NCBI RefSeq assembly: GCF_949987535.1 | Contig: NC_080067.1 | Span: 63,112,405 to 63,176,404, forward strand | Source: Balaenoptera acutorostrata | Lineage: Eukaryota > Chordata > Mammalia > Artiodactyla > Balaenopteridae | Length of the DNA stretch: 64,000 bases | Reading direction: 5' to 3' | Part shown: positions 25,048-40,210 of the stretch, in pieces | How positions within the stretch are numbered: position 1 is the first letter of the stretch | How the letters are laid out: every line of letters begins with the position of its first letter | Notes under the pieces: model-generated | The model's input: only the letters and a program-made list of their open reading frames with translations | Databases searched by the model: none | Told to the model about the DNA's origin: nothing | Program-made: the position numbers and the translations under genes

Positions 25048-25337
25048 GGCTTCCCTGGTGGCGCAGTGGTTGAGAATCTGCCTGCCAATGCAGGGGACAC
25101 GGGTTCGAGCCCTGGTCTGGGAAGATCCCACATGCCACGGAGCAACTGGGCCCGTGAGCCACAATTACTGAGCCTGCGCGTCTGGAGCCTGTGCTCCGCA
25201 ACAAGAGAGGCCGCGATGGTGAGAGGCCCGCGCACCGCGATGAAGAGTGGTCCCCACTTGCCACAACTAGAGAAAGCCCTCGCACAGAAATGAAGACGCA
25301 ACACAGTCATAAATAAATAAATAAATAAATGAACGTA
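25048..25337 (+). mobile_element. CHR-type SINE (young form)
   Basis: Full SINE with intact B box and (aaat)n tail. The 14-bp TSD aaaattacgtttag stands at 25034-25047 and 25338-25351. The second copy is directly followed by the first base of the LINE-1, so both elements share this site. Confidence 0.96.
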
Positions 25338-25431
25338 AAAATTACGTTTAGAGGGCAGACAGCAGAAGCAAGAAGAACTACAATCCTGCAGCCTGTGGAA
25401 CAAAAACCACATTCACAGAAAGATAGACAAG

Positions 25432-26335
25432 ATGAAAAGGCAGAGGGCTATGTACCAGATGAAGAAACAAGATAAAACCCCAGAAAAACAACTAAATGAA
25501 GTGGAGATAGAAAACCTTCCAGAAAAAGAATTCAGAATAATGATAGTGAAGATGATCCACGACCTCAGAAAAACAATGGAGGCAAAGATCGAGAAGATGC
25601 AAGAAATGTTTAAAAAAGATCTAGAAGAATTAAAGAACAAACAAACAGAGATGAACAATACAATAACTGAAATGAAAAATACACTAGAAGGAATCAATAG
25701 CAGAATAACTGAGGCAGAAGAATGGATAAGTGACCTGGAAGACAGAATGGTGGAATTCACTGCTGTGTAACAGAATAAACAAAAAAAGAATGAAAAGAAA
25801 TGACGACAGCCTAAGAGACCTCCGGGACAACATTAAACGCAACAACATTCACATTATAGGGGTCCCAGAAGGAGAACAGTGGGAGAAAGAACCCGAGAAA
25901 ATATTTGAAGAGATTATAGTCGAAAACTTCCCTAACATGGGAAAGGAAATAGCCACCCAAGTCCAGGAAGTGCGGAGAGTCCCATACAGGATAAACGCAG
26001 GGGAAACACGCTGAGACACATAGTAATCAAATTGGCAAATATTAAACACAAAGAAAAATTATTGAAAGCAGCAAGGGAAAAATGACAAATAACATACAAG
26101 GGAACTCCCATAAGGTTAACAGCTGATTTCTCAGCAGACACTCTACAAGCCAGAAGGGAGTGCCATGATATACTTAAAGTGATGAAAGGGAAGACTCTAC
26201 AGCCAAGATTACTCTACGCGGCAAGGATCATTCAGATTCGATGGAGAAATTAAAAGCTTTACAGACAAGCAAAAGCTAAGAGAATTCAGCACCACCAAAC
26301 CAGCTCTACAACAAATGCTAAAGGAACTTCTCTAA
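25432..26335 (+). pseudogene. LINE-1 ORF1 (RNA-binding protein), broken
   Basis: ORF1p is the trimeric nucleic-acid chaperone of LINE-1 ribonucleoproteins. The start ATG is at 25432. A long charged, heptad-like coiled coil follows (roughly residues 20-110). Then comes the RRM-like region (IHIIGVPEGE) and the C-terminal part (ITYKGTPIRLTADFSA) up to the stop at 26333-26335. It is dead. A GAA-to-TAA stop lies at 25768-25770 and an extra A in 25780-25787 shifts frame. A one-base loss near 25997 shifts it again, a TGA follows near 26083, and a two-base loss lies near 26227. Confidence 0.92.
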
Positions 26336-26393
26336 GTGGGAAACACAAGAGAAGAAAAGGACCTACAAAAACAAACCCAAAACAATTAAGAAA

Positions 26394-28004
26394 ATGGTAA
26401 TAGGAACATACATATCGATAATTACCTTAAACGTGAATGGATTAAATGCTCCAAACAAAAGACACAGGCTCGCTGAATGGATACAAAAACAAGACCCATA
26501 TATATGCTGTCTACAAGAGAGCCACTTCAGACCTAGGGACACATTCAGACTGAAAGTGAGGGGATGGAAAAAGATATTCCATGCAAATGGAAATCAAAAG
26601 AAAGCTGGAGTAGCAATACTCATATCAGATAAAATAGACTTTAAAATAAAGAATGTTACAAGAGAAAAGGAAGGACACTACATAATGATCAAGGGATCAA
26701 TCCAAGAAGAAGATATAACAATTATAAATATATATGCACCCAACATAGGAGCACCTCAATACATAAGGCAACTGCTAACAGCTATAAAAGAGGAAATCAC
26801 AATAATAGTGGGGGACTTTGACACTTCACTTACACCAATGGACAGATCATCCAAACAAAAAATTAATACGGAAACACACACTTTAAATGACACAACAGAC
26901 CAGATAGATTTAATTGATATTTACAGGGCATTCCATCCAAAAACAGCAGATTACACTTTCTTCTCAAGTGCACACAGAACATTCTCCAGGATAGATCACA
27001 TCTTGGGTCACAAATCAAGCTTCAGTAAATTTAAGAAAATTGAAATCATACCAAGCATCTTTTCTGACCACAATGCTATAAGATTAGAAATCAATTACAG
27101 GGAAAAAAACATAAAAAAAACACAAACACAAGGAGGCTAAACAATACGTTACTAAATAACCAAGAGACCACTGAAGAAATCAAAGAGGAAATCAAAAAAT
27201 ACCTAGAGACAAATGATAATGAAAACACGACGATCCAAACCTATGGGATGCAGCAAAAGCAGTTCTAAGAGGGAAGTTTATAGCTATACAAGCCTACCTC
27301 AAGAAACAAGAAAAATGTCAAATAAACAACACCTTTACACCTAAAGGAACTAGAGAAAGAAGAACAAACAAAACCCAAAGTTAGCAGAAGGAAAGAAATC
27401 ATAAAGATCAGAGCAGAAATAAATGAAATAGAAACAAAGAAAACAATAACAAAGATCAATAAAACTAAAAGCTGGTTCTTTGAGAAGATAAACAAAATTG
27501 ATAAACCATTAGCCAGACTCATCACGAAAAAGAGGGAGAGGACTCAAATCAATAAAATTAAAAATGAAAAGAAGTTACAACAGACACCGCAGAAATACAA
27601 AGCATCCTAAGAGACTACTACAAGCAACTCTATGCCAATAAAATGGACAACCTGGAAGAAATGGACAAATTCATAGAAAGGCATAACCTTTCAAGACTGA
27701 ATCAGGAAGAAACAGAAAATATGAACAGACCAATCACAAGTAATGAAACTGAAACTGTGATTAAAAAACTTCCAACAAACAAAAGCCCAGGACCAGATGG
27801 CTTCACAGATGAATTCTATCAAATATTTAGAGAAGAGCTAACACCTATCCTTCTCAAACTCTTCCAAAAAATTGCAGAGGAAGGAACACTCCCAAACTCA
27901 TTCTATGAGGCCACCATCACCCTGATACCAAAACCAGACAAAGATACTACAAAAAAAGAAAATTGCAGACCAATATCACTGAATATAGATGCAAAAATCC
28001 TCAA
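26394..28004 (+). pseudogene. LINE-1 ORF2 5' part (endonuclease to early RT), broken
   Basis: The AP-like endonuclease nicks target DNA at TTTT/AA. It is open for 248 codons (26394-27140) with motifs TLNVNGLN, the catalytic QESH glutamate, VGDF-D-T and SDHNAI. The residue after GDF is Asp (codon 143, GAC at 26820-26822) where the family has the catalytic Asn. A shift in the A-rich run just before 27139 closes the frame. The linker to RT is broken up and the RT start ([10 protein letters not shown]) reopens at 27643, then runs into the inserted SINE. Confidence 0.92.
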
Positions 28005-30291
<2,287 letters not shown>

Positions 30292-30566
30292 GAGAAAAAC
30301 AAATATCGCATATTAACGCATATATGTGGAACCTAGAAAAATGGTACAGATGAACCGGTTTGCAGGGCAGAATTGAGAAACAGATGTAGAGAACAAATGT
30401 ATGGACACCAAGGGGGGAAAGCAGCGGCAGGTGGTGGTGGTGGTGTGATGAATTGGGAGATTGGGATTGACATGTATACACTGATGTGTATAAAATGGAT
30501 GACTAATAAGAACCTGCTGTATAAAAAAATAAATAAAATTAAATTTAAAAAAAATTATATTTAAAG

Positions 30567-31360
30567 ACATGCAGCAATGCTCCAGCAGCTTATTTATCAG
30601 AAGTTGCAAGTAACTTTCTCCTACTTTCTTCACTTTATCTTTACTTAAGGGTAGTGAAGACACATTCCTCTAGAGGATTGTTTCAGAGAATCCCCTTCTT
30701 ATTTGTCTCATTTCCAAGTAAACATTAGTTTCCAGATGAACTAATGGGCCTAACAGGAATTTAAAGGTCTTCAAAGCACTGATTAAAGGGGACTGACCAG
30801 TTCAGGGGATTGACCAGACCATGTTCTGCTCTCTACTTCTAGGTAATGATTAACTGGAGACCTTCCCCAAGCAATGGACATCCTCTATTAAGTGATCTCC
30901 TGATTGGGGTGGGGGGTAGGGCATATTCCTGTGCCCTCCCTTGATGGCGCTTACTCAAATCTTACCAAGCATCTCTTGCCCAGACTCCAGGGTAGAAAAC
31001 TCACGAAATGCCTGGAGGTAACATCTGAAAAGAAGAACTGACTCAATAAACCTCCTGCGTATGCTCGCACACACACACACACACAATAACTTAAACTCCA
31101 TTTGGCAGTTTTCTGACAGGTAGGATATGACCACGTAACTCCACTCTCTATCAACATCCACCTATATTACTCATGAAAGGAAAAACAAACCAAATCTATT
31201 GAGAAAAAGGCACACAATTCAATTCAAAAAAAAAAAAAAGACTTAAGTAGTTGCTTCACAAAACAGGAAATCCTAATTGTCAAGGAAAAAGTACTAAATC
31301 TCTTTAGTCATCATGAAAGTGCAAATTTCAACCACAAGGATATATACTATACTGGTACTG
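30567..31360. other. No gene; (CA)n microsatellite
   Basis: Contains an (ac)n run at 31069-31085 and a poly(A) at 31227-31240. Otherwise unique. Confidence 0.5.
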
Positions 31361-31364
31361 GAAT

Positions 31365-31440
31365 AGAAAGGAAAGAAGGAAGGGAGGGAGGGAGGAGGAA
31401 GGAAAGGAAAGGAAAAGTAAAGAAAGGAAAAAGGAGAAAG
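31365..31440. repeat. GGAA-rich microsatellite
   Basis: Purine run of ggaa, gga and aaag units. Confidence 0.9.
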
Positions 31441-32140
31441 AAAATACCAAATGTTGACAGAGATGCAGAACAACTGGAATGCTCATACACTGCTCGTGAG
31501 GTTGTAAATCAGTATAACCGCTTTGGAAAACAACTTGATAGTATCTAGTAAAGTTGAAGATATACATACCCAGTGATGTAGCAATTATATTCCTGGACAT
31601 ATATCCTAGAGAAATGTGTATACATACAAACCAGAATATGTATATGAAAATGTCCATAGGAAGCAATCTATTTTCAATAGAATGGATAAAAGTACAGTGT
31701 ATATTCATACAGGAATATCACTCAACAACAAAATTAATGAATTTCAACTACATGCAATAATATGATTGACTTACAATGTAATGTTGAGTAAAAAAGAAAA
31801 AAGCAAGATACAAAAGAATATATACAGTCTGATTTATATAAAGTTCTAAAACAGGCAAACACAACACAACATTGTTTAAAGATACCGCACACATATATGG
31901 TATAGCTATAAAGAAAAGCAAGAAAACAAAAAGAAAAGTAAAAGAAAGGTAACAGTTACGTTTTGGGAGAGGAGAGGAGCTGGGATCAGAAATTGATACA
32001 TGGATTGGGACGAAGTGCTCATGATGTTTAATTTCTTAACCTTAGTACCAGTTACATGGGTGTTTGCTTTATAGTAAATACTTGTTAAACTGTGCCAATA
32101 AGCTGATGCATATTTCTGAAAAAATGTGCTATCTTTTACA
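31441..32140 (+). repeat. Old L1M fragment (3' end)
   Basis: 'actggaatgctcatacactg', 'ggacatatatcctagagaaa' and 'tacatgggtgtttgctttat' match the end of an old LINE-1 ORF2 and 3' UTR. It is strongly decayed. Confidence 0.75.
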
Positions 32141-32154
32141 ATAATACTGTTTTA

Positions 32155-32500
32155 GGGACTTCCCTGGTGGTGCAGTGGTTAAGAATCTGCCTGCCAATGC
32201 AGGGGACACGGGTCCAAGCCCTGGTCCGGGAAGATCCCACATACCGTGGAGCAACTAAGTCCATGTGCCACAACTACTGAGCCTGCGCTCTAGAGCCCGC
32301 GAGCCACAACTACTGAAGCCTGTGCACCTAGAGCCCATGCTCTGCAACAAGACAAGCCACTGAAATGAGAAGCCTGCGCACCTCAATGAAGGGTAACGCC
32401 CGCTCGCCGTAACTAGAGAAAGCCCGCCCACAGCAACGAAGACCCAATGGAGCCAAAAATAAATAAATTTATAAAAAACTTAAAAATAAAAAAAATAAAA
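32155..32500 (+). mobile_element. CHR-type SINE (older long form)
   Basis: Head 'gggacttccctggtggtgca'. The A-rich tail is mixed with aaat. The TSD is ataatactgtttta / ataaaactgtttta (one mismatch). Confidence 0.94.
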
Positions 32501-32510
32501 ATAAAACTGT

Positions 32511-33737
32511 TTTAAAAGGTTGGGAGGAGTGGCAAGCTAAATAACACCACTGATCGTCTCCCTCAACTTCCCACCCGGATCGTTTATTTATTTTGATGTT
32601 TATTACTTAGAATACCATTTCTTATCTGGGGAGTGCTGTCTTTGACAAGAAATAAGAACTTTAGAGGTGATTTTTATCTAATAGATTTCCTATACATTTA
32701 GAGGAAAGCAGAAAGAAAGAGAGCTTAGCAGAATAAAAAAAAGAATTAATTCTATTATTGTGCAGCCTAAACATTCTAATGCTCATTTCACTGCAAAGTC
32801 TATGATGTAATACATACCTATGTTCTCTGAGTCTCCATCACTGGCCGTAAGGGAAGATAAGTAACTGCCTTACCTCACCTAGGTGGGGAGGGAACACATG
32901 CAAGTAAGGCATCCAGAGCATGTACAGCTTCATTCAAATCTTGTCTGAAAACAAAATGACTTCACAAAAAAAGGAAACTATGTAGAAAAAAAGACACAAA
33001 ATGTCTTTGTCACTGTCAAAAAATGTATTACTCATTTATATCAGGGACTCAAATAAACCATCACTCATTCATTCATTTGTTCATTCATGTAATAACATTT
33101 ATTGAGCCTCTGCTACTGTCAGGCATTGTGGGAACTGAGTTAGACAAGGCTGCTGTTCTGAAAGGGCTTATAATTGAGTACAGAAGAGAACATCTGCACA
33201 CACTTCTCTACTTAGCTCTCAACTGTTGAAACTTAACCAAGTGCCAACCACTAAATGCCAAATCATTGTTATCTCATTTAATCCTCATATCAGTTCTTTC
33301 ATGAGTATTGCAGATGTGGAAACAGACACAGAGAAATTAATAAATTTACCCCAGGGAAAACACCCTGTAGGCTAGAATCTGGGCTTGTCTATCCGACCCC
33401 AAAGCTCATGCACTACACAGGGTATACTGCTTTTCCATACAGAACACAAGAGAGAAGAAGCTAAATGCTGTAACATACAAACCAGATATTGAAGGATATT
33501 TGCTTCCTCAGTGCTGAAATTTGTTACTACAGCATGTATTACTTACGTAATTTTTAATGAAAAAAAATTGTAATGCTTTGGGACATTGGTCCAACTTCAG
33601 TTTTGATTACCTTAACCTGAGAAATAATTTTCCAAAATCTTAATTTAGGAACATTTAGAGTAGGGAGATAAATTCAACTAAAACAATTCTTGAATCGTCA
33701 AGTTTTTGTAAAAGATAAAATTTGGGATGCTACGATT
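32511..33737. other. No gene; old dispersed repeat and MIR
   Basis: 33055-33185 is the old 'aacatttattgagcctctgc' repeat. 33225-33425 is a decayed reverse MIR ('atctcatttaatcctcatat'). The rest is unique. Confidence 0.5.
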
Positions 33738-34160
33738 GCACACTCTCACCAAGAGATTATCATCACACTAAGTGAAGTAAGTCAAACAGAGAAAGACTAA
33801 TACCATATATCACTTATACATGGAATCTAGAAAAATGATACAAGTGAACTTATTTACAAAACAGAAACAGACTCACAGACGTAGAAAACAAATAAATGGT
33901 TACCAAAGAGGCAAACAGGGGCGGAAAGGGGGATAAATTAGGAGTTTGGGATTAGCAGATACAAACTACTATATATAAAATAGATAAACGACAAGATCCT
34001 ACTGTATAGCACAGAGAACTATACTCGATATCTTGTAATAACCTACAATGAAAAAGAATATGAAAAAGAATGCATGTATATTTATGTATAACTGAATCAC
34101 TTTGCTGTACACCAGAAACTAACACAACATTGTAAGTTAACTATACTTCAATTTTTTAAA
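33738..34160 (+). mobile_element. LINE-1 3' end, 5'-truncated
   Basis: The last ORF2 codons ('agtgaagtaagtcaaacaga') are followed by a complete 3' UTR ('tgctgtacaccagaaactaa', 'actatacttcaa'). It is moderately diverged and has no long poly(A). Confidence 0.85.
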
Positions 34161-34309
34161 AATTGCACCCTTGACATACTTCAAATTTTCTTTCTGATTC
34201 CTGAGTAGGGTTTTGTATTCCTGCTTCCCCTGTTGGAGTTCTCTAATTTTAAAACCAACACATGTGATTACGGACAAATAATTAGGTCCCTCTTTTGCTT
34301 TATTACCAC

Positions 34310-34520
34310 CACCTGCAAAGTGCCCTTGAAGCCTGCGTGAAGGAAAAGGAGGAGACTCTAGGCCACGCAGTCCAAGGGGCAGTCCTCCTGCCACCTTGGA
34401 CTTGGCAGTCCGGACCTCTCTCTGGTCCGGGAGGGACCCGCAGCCTCCTCCCACCAGGCGCAAGTGGCACAGCCTGAGGTTGGCAGCTGACGGTGTGGGA
34501 GGACTCACGGCCTAGGAACG
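34310..34520. other. GC-rich block, unassigned
   Basis: Locally GC-rich sequence with overlapping open frames on both strands (124 codons minus at 34303-34677). No domain, start context or splice sites support a gene, and no repeat family is recognised. It could be an old pseudogene or regulatory DNA. Confidence 0.3.
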
Positions 34521-35204
34521 GTCTCTGTGTGCCTGCTGTCCCACTCACTCCAAAAAAGGGGAGCTTGTACAGCTGACATCTAGAATCTTGTCCACTCACC
34601 CCTGGCTTTCTCTTGCCGTGTCTCGTTGGTCCAGCCTGACCTTGATGGTCAGATTCTAGAAGCACACTATCCAACATACGAACATTCCCACAAACAGCTT
34701 AAGTAAAACAAAACATACAAGTGTTCTCTCAACTCTTTCCCCCACCAAAAAAAAGTCATTTTGACTATATTTCGCACATATTTTTCAGTAATTAAGAAGA
34801 GAGGGTGAAAACAATTAAAAGGAGGCAACCTGAAAAATAAGAAGATGGGGGGAGAGGCAAGGTCTTCCCCATATTCTATCATAATTGAGCACTTAGAAGA
34901 TTGAGCAAAAATATTATGGGAATTGAGGAGGTAGAGATGGAAGGAAGAGGCGTTTCACTTGGACTTTTGAAGATTGGGCATGGCAGGCAGGAGGGGGCAT
35001 GGGGGCATTACAACAAGAAAGGAAAGTACAAGGCCTGTTTGAGAAACCTTGAAAAGTCCAGTTTGGCTGTGACCTAGTACAGGGGGGAGAATAAACGGAA
35101 ATAAAACTAAAGTCTGAACAGAGGAGGAGCCCTAATGGTAGATACTGAAAACCAGCCTAAGGCACTCAAAAGAACTCAGAAAGTCATTTTTTAGAAGTGC
35201 ACAA
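34521..35204. other. No gene seen
   Basis: Unique, purine-rich sequence without recognised features. Confidence 0.45.
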
Positions 35205-36470
35205 TCTAGTGGCTTTTAGTACATTTACAAAGTTGGGCATCCATAACAACAATTAATTTTAGAACATTTTCATTACCCTAAAAAGAAACCCACATCCCTA
35301 ACCATTACCTCCTCAATACCCCTTCCCCCTCCAGCCTTAGATGACCACTAATCTACTGTCTGACTACAGATTTGCCTATTTTGAACATTTCATATAAACG
35401 GAATCATACAATATATGGTCATTTGGAACTGTCTTCTTTCACTTAGCACAATGTTTTCAAAGTTCATCCATGTTGTAGCATGTATCAGTACGTCATTTCT
35501 TTTTATTGATGAATAACACTCCATTGTGTGCATATACCAAATTCTATTTATCCATTCATCAGTTGATGGACATTTGGATTGTTTCCACATTTTGGCTATT
35601 GTGAATAATGCTGCTCTGAACACTGGGATACAAGTTTTTGTGTAGGTGCAGGTTTTCAATTCTCTTGGGTATGTATACCTAGGAGTAGAATTGCTGGGTC
35701 ATATAGCTCCATGTTTCTTTTTGAGAAACTGCCAGAACATGTTCCAAAGCTATTTCACTATTTTACATTCCCACCAACAATGTATGAGGGTTCCAGTTTC
35801 TCCATATCCTCACCAACATTTATCTTTTTATTATTATTATAACCATCCTAGTAGGTATAAAGTGATATTTCATTGTGGTTTTGATTTGCGTTTCCCTGAC
35901 GACTAATGATGTTGAGCATCTTTTCATGTGCTTATTGAGTATGGTGTATCTCCTTTGGAGAAATGCCTCTTCTTTGCCTGTTTTAAAATGGGCTATTTGT
36001 CTTTTTATTATTAAGTTGTAATAGCTCTTTTTATATTCTAGATACTAGTCTCTTATCAGTTGTATATTTGAAAAAGTTTTTTTCCAATCTGTGATAAACG
36101 GGATGTCTTCGAGGCACAAAAGTTTTTAACTTTAATGATGCCCAATTTATCTAGTTCTTCTTTTATTTCTTGTACTTTTATCTAAGAAACCATTGTCTAA
36201 TCCAAAGTCACAAAGTTTACACCTATGTTTTCCTCTAAGAACTTTATAGTTTTAGCTCTTACATGTAAGTCTTTGATCTTTCTTTTATTTTTGGCTGCAC
36301 TGCACGACTTCCGGGATCTTAATTCCCCAACCAGGGATTGAACCCGCCCTCTCAGTAGTGAAAGCACAGAGTCCTAACCACTGGACCGCCAGGGAATTCC
36401 CATCTTTGATCCATTTTGAGTTAATTTTTGCTCATGGTATGAAGAGGCAGGTCATTTTTTATCTTTAATC
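35205..36470 (-). repeat. Old L1M fragment, reverse
   Basis: Reads as antisense LINE-1 ORF2 end and 3' UTR, with 'ttcattgtggttttgatttg', 'ttgatggacatttggattgt' and 'ccatgttgtagcatgtatca'. A SINE at 36279-36402 splits it. Confidence 0.85.
36279..36402 (-). mobile_element. Short CHR-1/Bov-tA-like SINE, reverse
   Basis: tRNA-like part only: 'ccaaccagggattgaacccg' (reversed B box) through 'gccagggaattccc'. The TSD is tctttgatc at 36270-36278 and 36403-36411, inside the L1M. Confidence 0.9.
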
Positions 36471-37449
36471 TTTTAAATTCATCAAGATGGGTTTTAGACA
36501 GAGTAACCTGTCAGGAATATGTAGAATGGATTAGTTTGGTAGGAGACTAAAGGTGGGGAGGCTACTGGAGAAGTCCAAATACATGGTAATAAAAGCAGCA
36601 TAAATTAAAGACCTGAAGTAGGGGCCTAAGCATCAATTTTTTTTTTAAAGCTCACAGATTATTCTAATGTGCAAGTCAGCTCTTAAAGGAAGAGGTAGGA
36701 AAATATATTGGAGAACAATGAATGATAGACAAGTGCAAGAGGGTCCTTCTAAGTGACTGTGTCTAAGCAAGGTTAGTCCTGGGGTCACTCTGGTCTGGAC
36801 CGACTACACTCCCGGGAAAAGAAGAGGTGCAGCAGGACCTCTTAGAGAAGGGCTGGAAATGCCCATCAGTGAGTGAGCATACTCTGCTGAAATTTTAGAA
36901 AAAGCAACTCAGAATTTAATAAAGTTGAGTCCCTGCTTTAAATTACCTGTAAAGCACAATTTTCTCTTTTGTAATAGGTGAGAAGCGCTCATGTGTTGGA
37001 CATCATCCTTATTTCATAAACAAGCAGCTGACTATCGCCACACATTCCCATCAGATGCATCTCTCACTACACTAAGTGGTTTTCAACTTGGCGGAACTAG
37101 TCATGGAAATTCACCTGATGAGATGATGAAGTTTGATTAGGAAGTTCAGTCACAAAGGAAAGAACTGTCTTTTGGGAAATGCTTTCTCCATTCAGAAACA
37201 GGAAACTAATTGTAAGAAAACACTTTAGCAGATTAAACTGAGGCATTAACATATTGGGTAAATTAGCATTTCCACCCTGAGGAAGCTCAAAGTAGTTTCA
37301 GCTGACCTTTGCGAACTTGGTTAACCAACTCTGCATAGACTTTAATCCTACAAAGTCTAATTTAAAGGTTGCTTAGAATACATTGTAGACTAATTGAGTG
37401 ACCCTGAACCCTGGTCTCTCATTTAGAACTATTTGTTGAGTTGTATGTA
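36471..37449. other. No gene seen
   Basis: Unique sequence. No recognised features. Confidence 0.45.
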
Positions 37450-37463
37450 TTTATTTTATTTTA

Positions 37464-37987
37464 TTATTTTTTAAATTAATTTTATTGGAGTATAGTTGCT
37501 TTACAATGTTGTGTTAGTTTCTGCTGTACAGCAAAGTGAATCAGTTATATGTATACATATATCCACTCTTTTTTAGATTTCCTTCCCATTTAGGTCACCA
37601 CAGATCACTGAGTAGGGCTCCCCGTGCTAAACAGTAGGTTCTCATTAGTTATCTGTTTTATACATAGTAGTGTATATATGTCAATCCCAATCTCCCAATT
37701 TGTCCCGCCCCCTCCTTCCCCCCTTGGTAACTGTAAGTTTGTTCTCTACATCTGTGTCTCTATTTCTGCTTTGCCATTACGTTCATCTGTACCATTTTTC
37801 CAAATTCCACATATAAGCAATATTATATGATATTTGTTTTTCTCTTTCTGACTTAATTCACTCTGTATGACAATCTCTGGGTCCACCCACGACTCTGCAA
37901 ATGGCACTATTTTGTTCCTTTTTATGGCTGAGTAATATTTCATTGTGTATATGTATCACATCTTCTTTATCCATTCCATGTCAATGG
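37464..37987 (-). mobile_element. LINE-1 3' end, reverse, 5'-truncated
   Basis: Reverse strand carries the ORF2 end (37745-37987, 'gagtaatatttcattgtgta') and a 3' UTR that joins motifs seen separately in the two larger copies. The AT-rich TSD tttattttatttta lies at 37450-37463 and 37988-38001. Confidence 0.9.
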
Positions 37988-38104
37988 TTTATTTTATTTT
38001 AAATGCTCATTCCCTAGCCCTTATCTGAGAACTCTTTGATGAAACATATTTGAGGTGGGGCACACGTTTGTACTTTTAGAAAGCATGATAAGTGATTCCT
38101 ATGC

Positions 38105-38605
38105 CAACTAGGATTTAGAATCAGAGACTTGAGTTGGAATGAAGAAATCTGCTCCTAACCAGGTCTGCCATAACTTGCTACTTTAATCTTAAGCAATTTC
38201 CTGAAATCTACCTGAGCCTCTGTTCCTCCCTAAGAAAAGGGGGATAGTAATGACTATAACTACCTCCCAATATCTCATATAGAGAAAAAAACCTGACATT
38301 CCAGATTTTATAAAAGTGCTCCAGGGACTTCCCTGGTGGTCCAGGGGCTAAGACTCTGAGCTCCCAATGCAGGGGGCCCAGGTTTGATCCCTGGTCAGGA
38401 ACTAGATCCCACATGCCACAACTAAAAGTTCTCATGCTGCAACTAAAGATCCTGCATGCCTCAACTAAAGATCTTGCACAATGCCAAGAAGATTCCACGT
38501 GCCACAACTAAGACGCAGCACAGCCAAATAAATTTTTTTTTTTAAAAAGTGCTCCAAAAATGTGTCATATAAACAATGAGTTATTGTTATTATCAAATCC
38601 AATGG
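38105..38605 (+). repeat. MIR split by a SINE
   Basis: The MIR body stands at about 38105-38310 and its tail ('gtgctccaaaaatgtgtcat', 'aatgagttattgttatt') at 38545-38605. The SINE 38324-38544 lies between them. Confidence 0.65.
38324..38544 (+). mobile_element. CHR-1-like SINE
   Basis: Head 'gggacttccctggtggtcca', then 'ccacaactaa' modules and a T/A-rich tail. The TSD aaaagtgctcca is exact at 38312-38323 and 38545-38556. Confidence 0.93.
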
Positions 38606-39229
38606 TCACCTTATTTTACTCAACAGTTTACCAGCGTTAGACTCATTTGGCCTCTCCCTTTTTGAAACACTGTCTTCTCATGGCTTCTCTGACATGACAC
38701 TCCCCTGGTTCTCTCACCTCAGGGACTGCTCCTCTTCCATGTTGTTTTCTGGTTTCCCCCGCACTGTTGGGGCTTTAAATGTTGGACCATCCAGGGCTCG
38801 GTCATGGTTCCCCTTGTTTTCTCCATATACACTCTCTCCCTTGGCAATCCCATCCAATTACATGAGATCTATGATTTAACATAAGCATCTCTGTAGTCAT
38901 GACTCCCAAAATTTACATCTCTAGCCCTTGTGTCTATTAGCTAAGTGCCTACTTGACTTCTCCATTTGGAGGTCTAAACTATCTCAAACTGAACACGTCC
39001 AAAAGAGAATTCCTGATTTGCCCTCCCCAAATTGTTGCTCCCACTAATCCTTTCCATTTCAGTATGTATGTGCGTGTGTGATTTATGACAAGAAATTAGC
39101 TTATTTGACTATGAAGGCTGTCTAAGCAAGTCCAAAATCCATGGGACAGGCAGTCAGGAAGGGAAGAACTGGCAGGCTCACACTTCGAACTTCATAGACA
39201 CAAGTGAAGGCATTATGTTCTCTTTCTTT
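38606..39229. other. No gene seen
   Basis: Unique sequence with short open frames only. Confidence 0.45.
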
Positions 39230-39364
39230 TAATTTTATTTACTTTTTTAATTTTTTGGCCACACCATGTGGCGTGCGGGATCTTATTTCCCTGACCAGGG
39301 ATCGAACCTGTGCCCCCTGCAGTGGAAGCACAGAGTCTTAACAGCTGGACGGCCAAGTAAGTCC
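39230..39364 (-). mobile_element. Short CHR-1-like SINE, reverse
   Basis: 'ccctgaccagggatcgaacc' to 'ggccaagtaagtccc'. The likely TSD is tctctttct on both sides. The head is diverged. Confidence 0.88.
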
Positions 39365-39892
39365 CCTCTCTCTTTCTCCAGCCATCTGACAATGGGCCAA
39401 TAATCAAGTCAGTCCATGAACATTCCATGCTCCCTACCATCCGATATTGTCAAGCACGGGAACAACCTCCTCAGAAAATCTACTCAGAGATTTCTGAGTC
39501 TATCTCCCTCACTTTCTTCTGGGCCACAGACTCTAGTAAGGTAGCTTGGTCAGTGAATATGGCTGTCCCCAGACAGAGATTTTCTTTTTCACATATGATT
39601 TGAGTTGCATGGATAGAGAGGGCCACAATAGACCGAAAATTTTCCTGTTGCAGTTAATTTGCCTCTCTGAATTATTCACATGGTTCCCTTGGCTCCCAAC
39701 TGCATAAGATACTGTTTTAAAGACAAAACTCTTTTTTCATTATAATCCATGAGTTGTGGGATTTTTTCCCTGTAAGATTCTTACCTAAAATGCTTTCCTG
39801 AGTTAAAAAAAAAAGAAGAAAAATTTCAAATACATTTTTCTCTCTTGAGACACAATTTAAGATACAAAATGCTTAACAATATCTCTAAGGAA
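39365..39892. other. No gene seen
   Basis: Unique sequence. Confidence 0.45.
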
Positions 39893-40019
39893 AAGATTTT
39901 TTACTGAGATAAAATTGACATATAATAATTCTATATTAGTTTCAGGTGTACACATAATGATTTAAAATATGTAAATATTGCAAAATGATTACCACAATAA
40001 GTCTAGTTAAAATCCATCA

Positions 40020-40140
40020 TGGGACTTCCCTGGTGGTCCAGCAGTTAAGACTCTGTGCTTCCACTGCAGGGGGCACAGGTTTGATCCCTGGTCAGAGAAC
40101 TAAGATCCCACATGCTGCATGGTGCGCCAAAAAAAACAAA
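40020..40140 (+). mobile_element. Short CHR-1-like SINE
   Basis: tRNA-like head to 'ctgcatggtgcgccaaaa'. The TSD aaaatccatca lies at 40009-40019 and 40141-40151. Confidence 0.92.
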
Positions 40141-40210
40141 AAAATCCATCACAAGACATAGCGACAAATTTTTTCTTATGATAGAAACTTTTAAGATCTA
40201 CCCTCTTCGC

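Noticed and set aside
31069..31085. CRISPR-like or functional tandem array
   Set aside because: It is a plain (ac)n microsatellite, as are 45463-45483 and the (ta)n runs in the LINE-1 copies.
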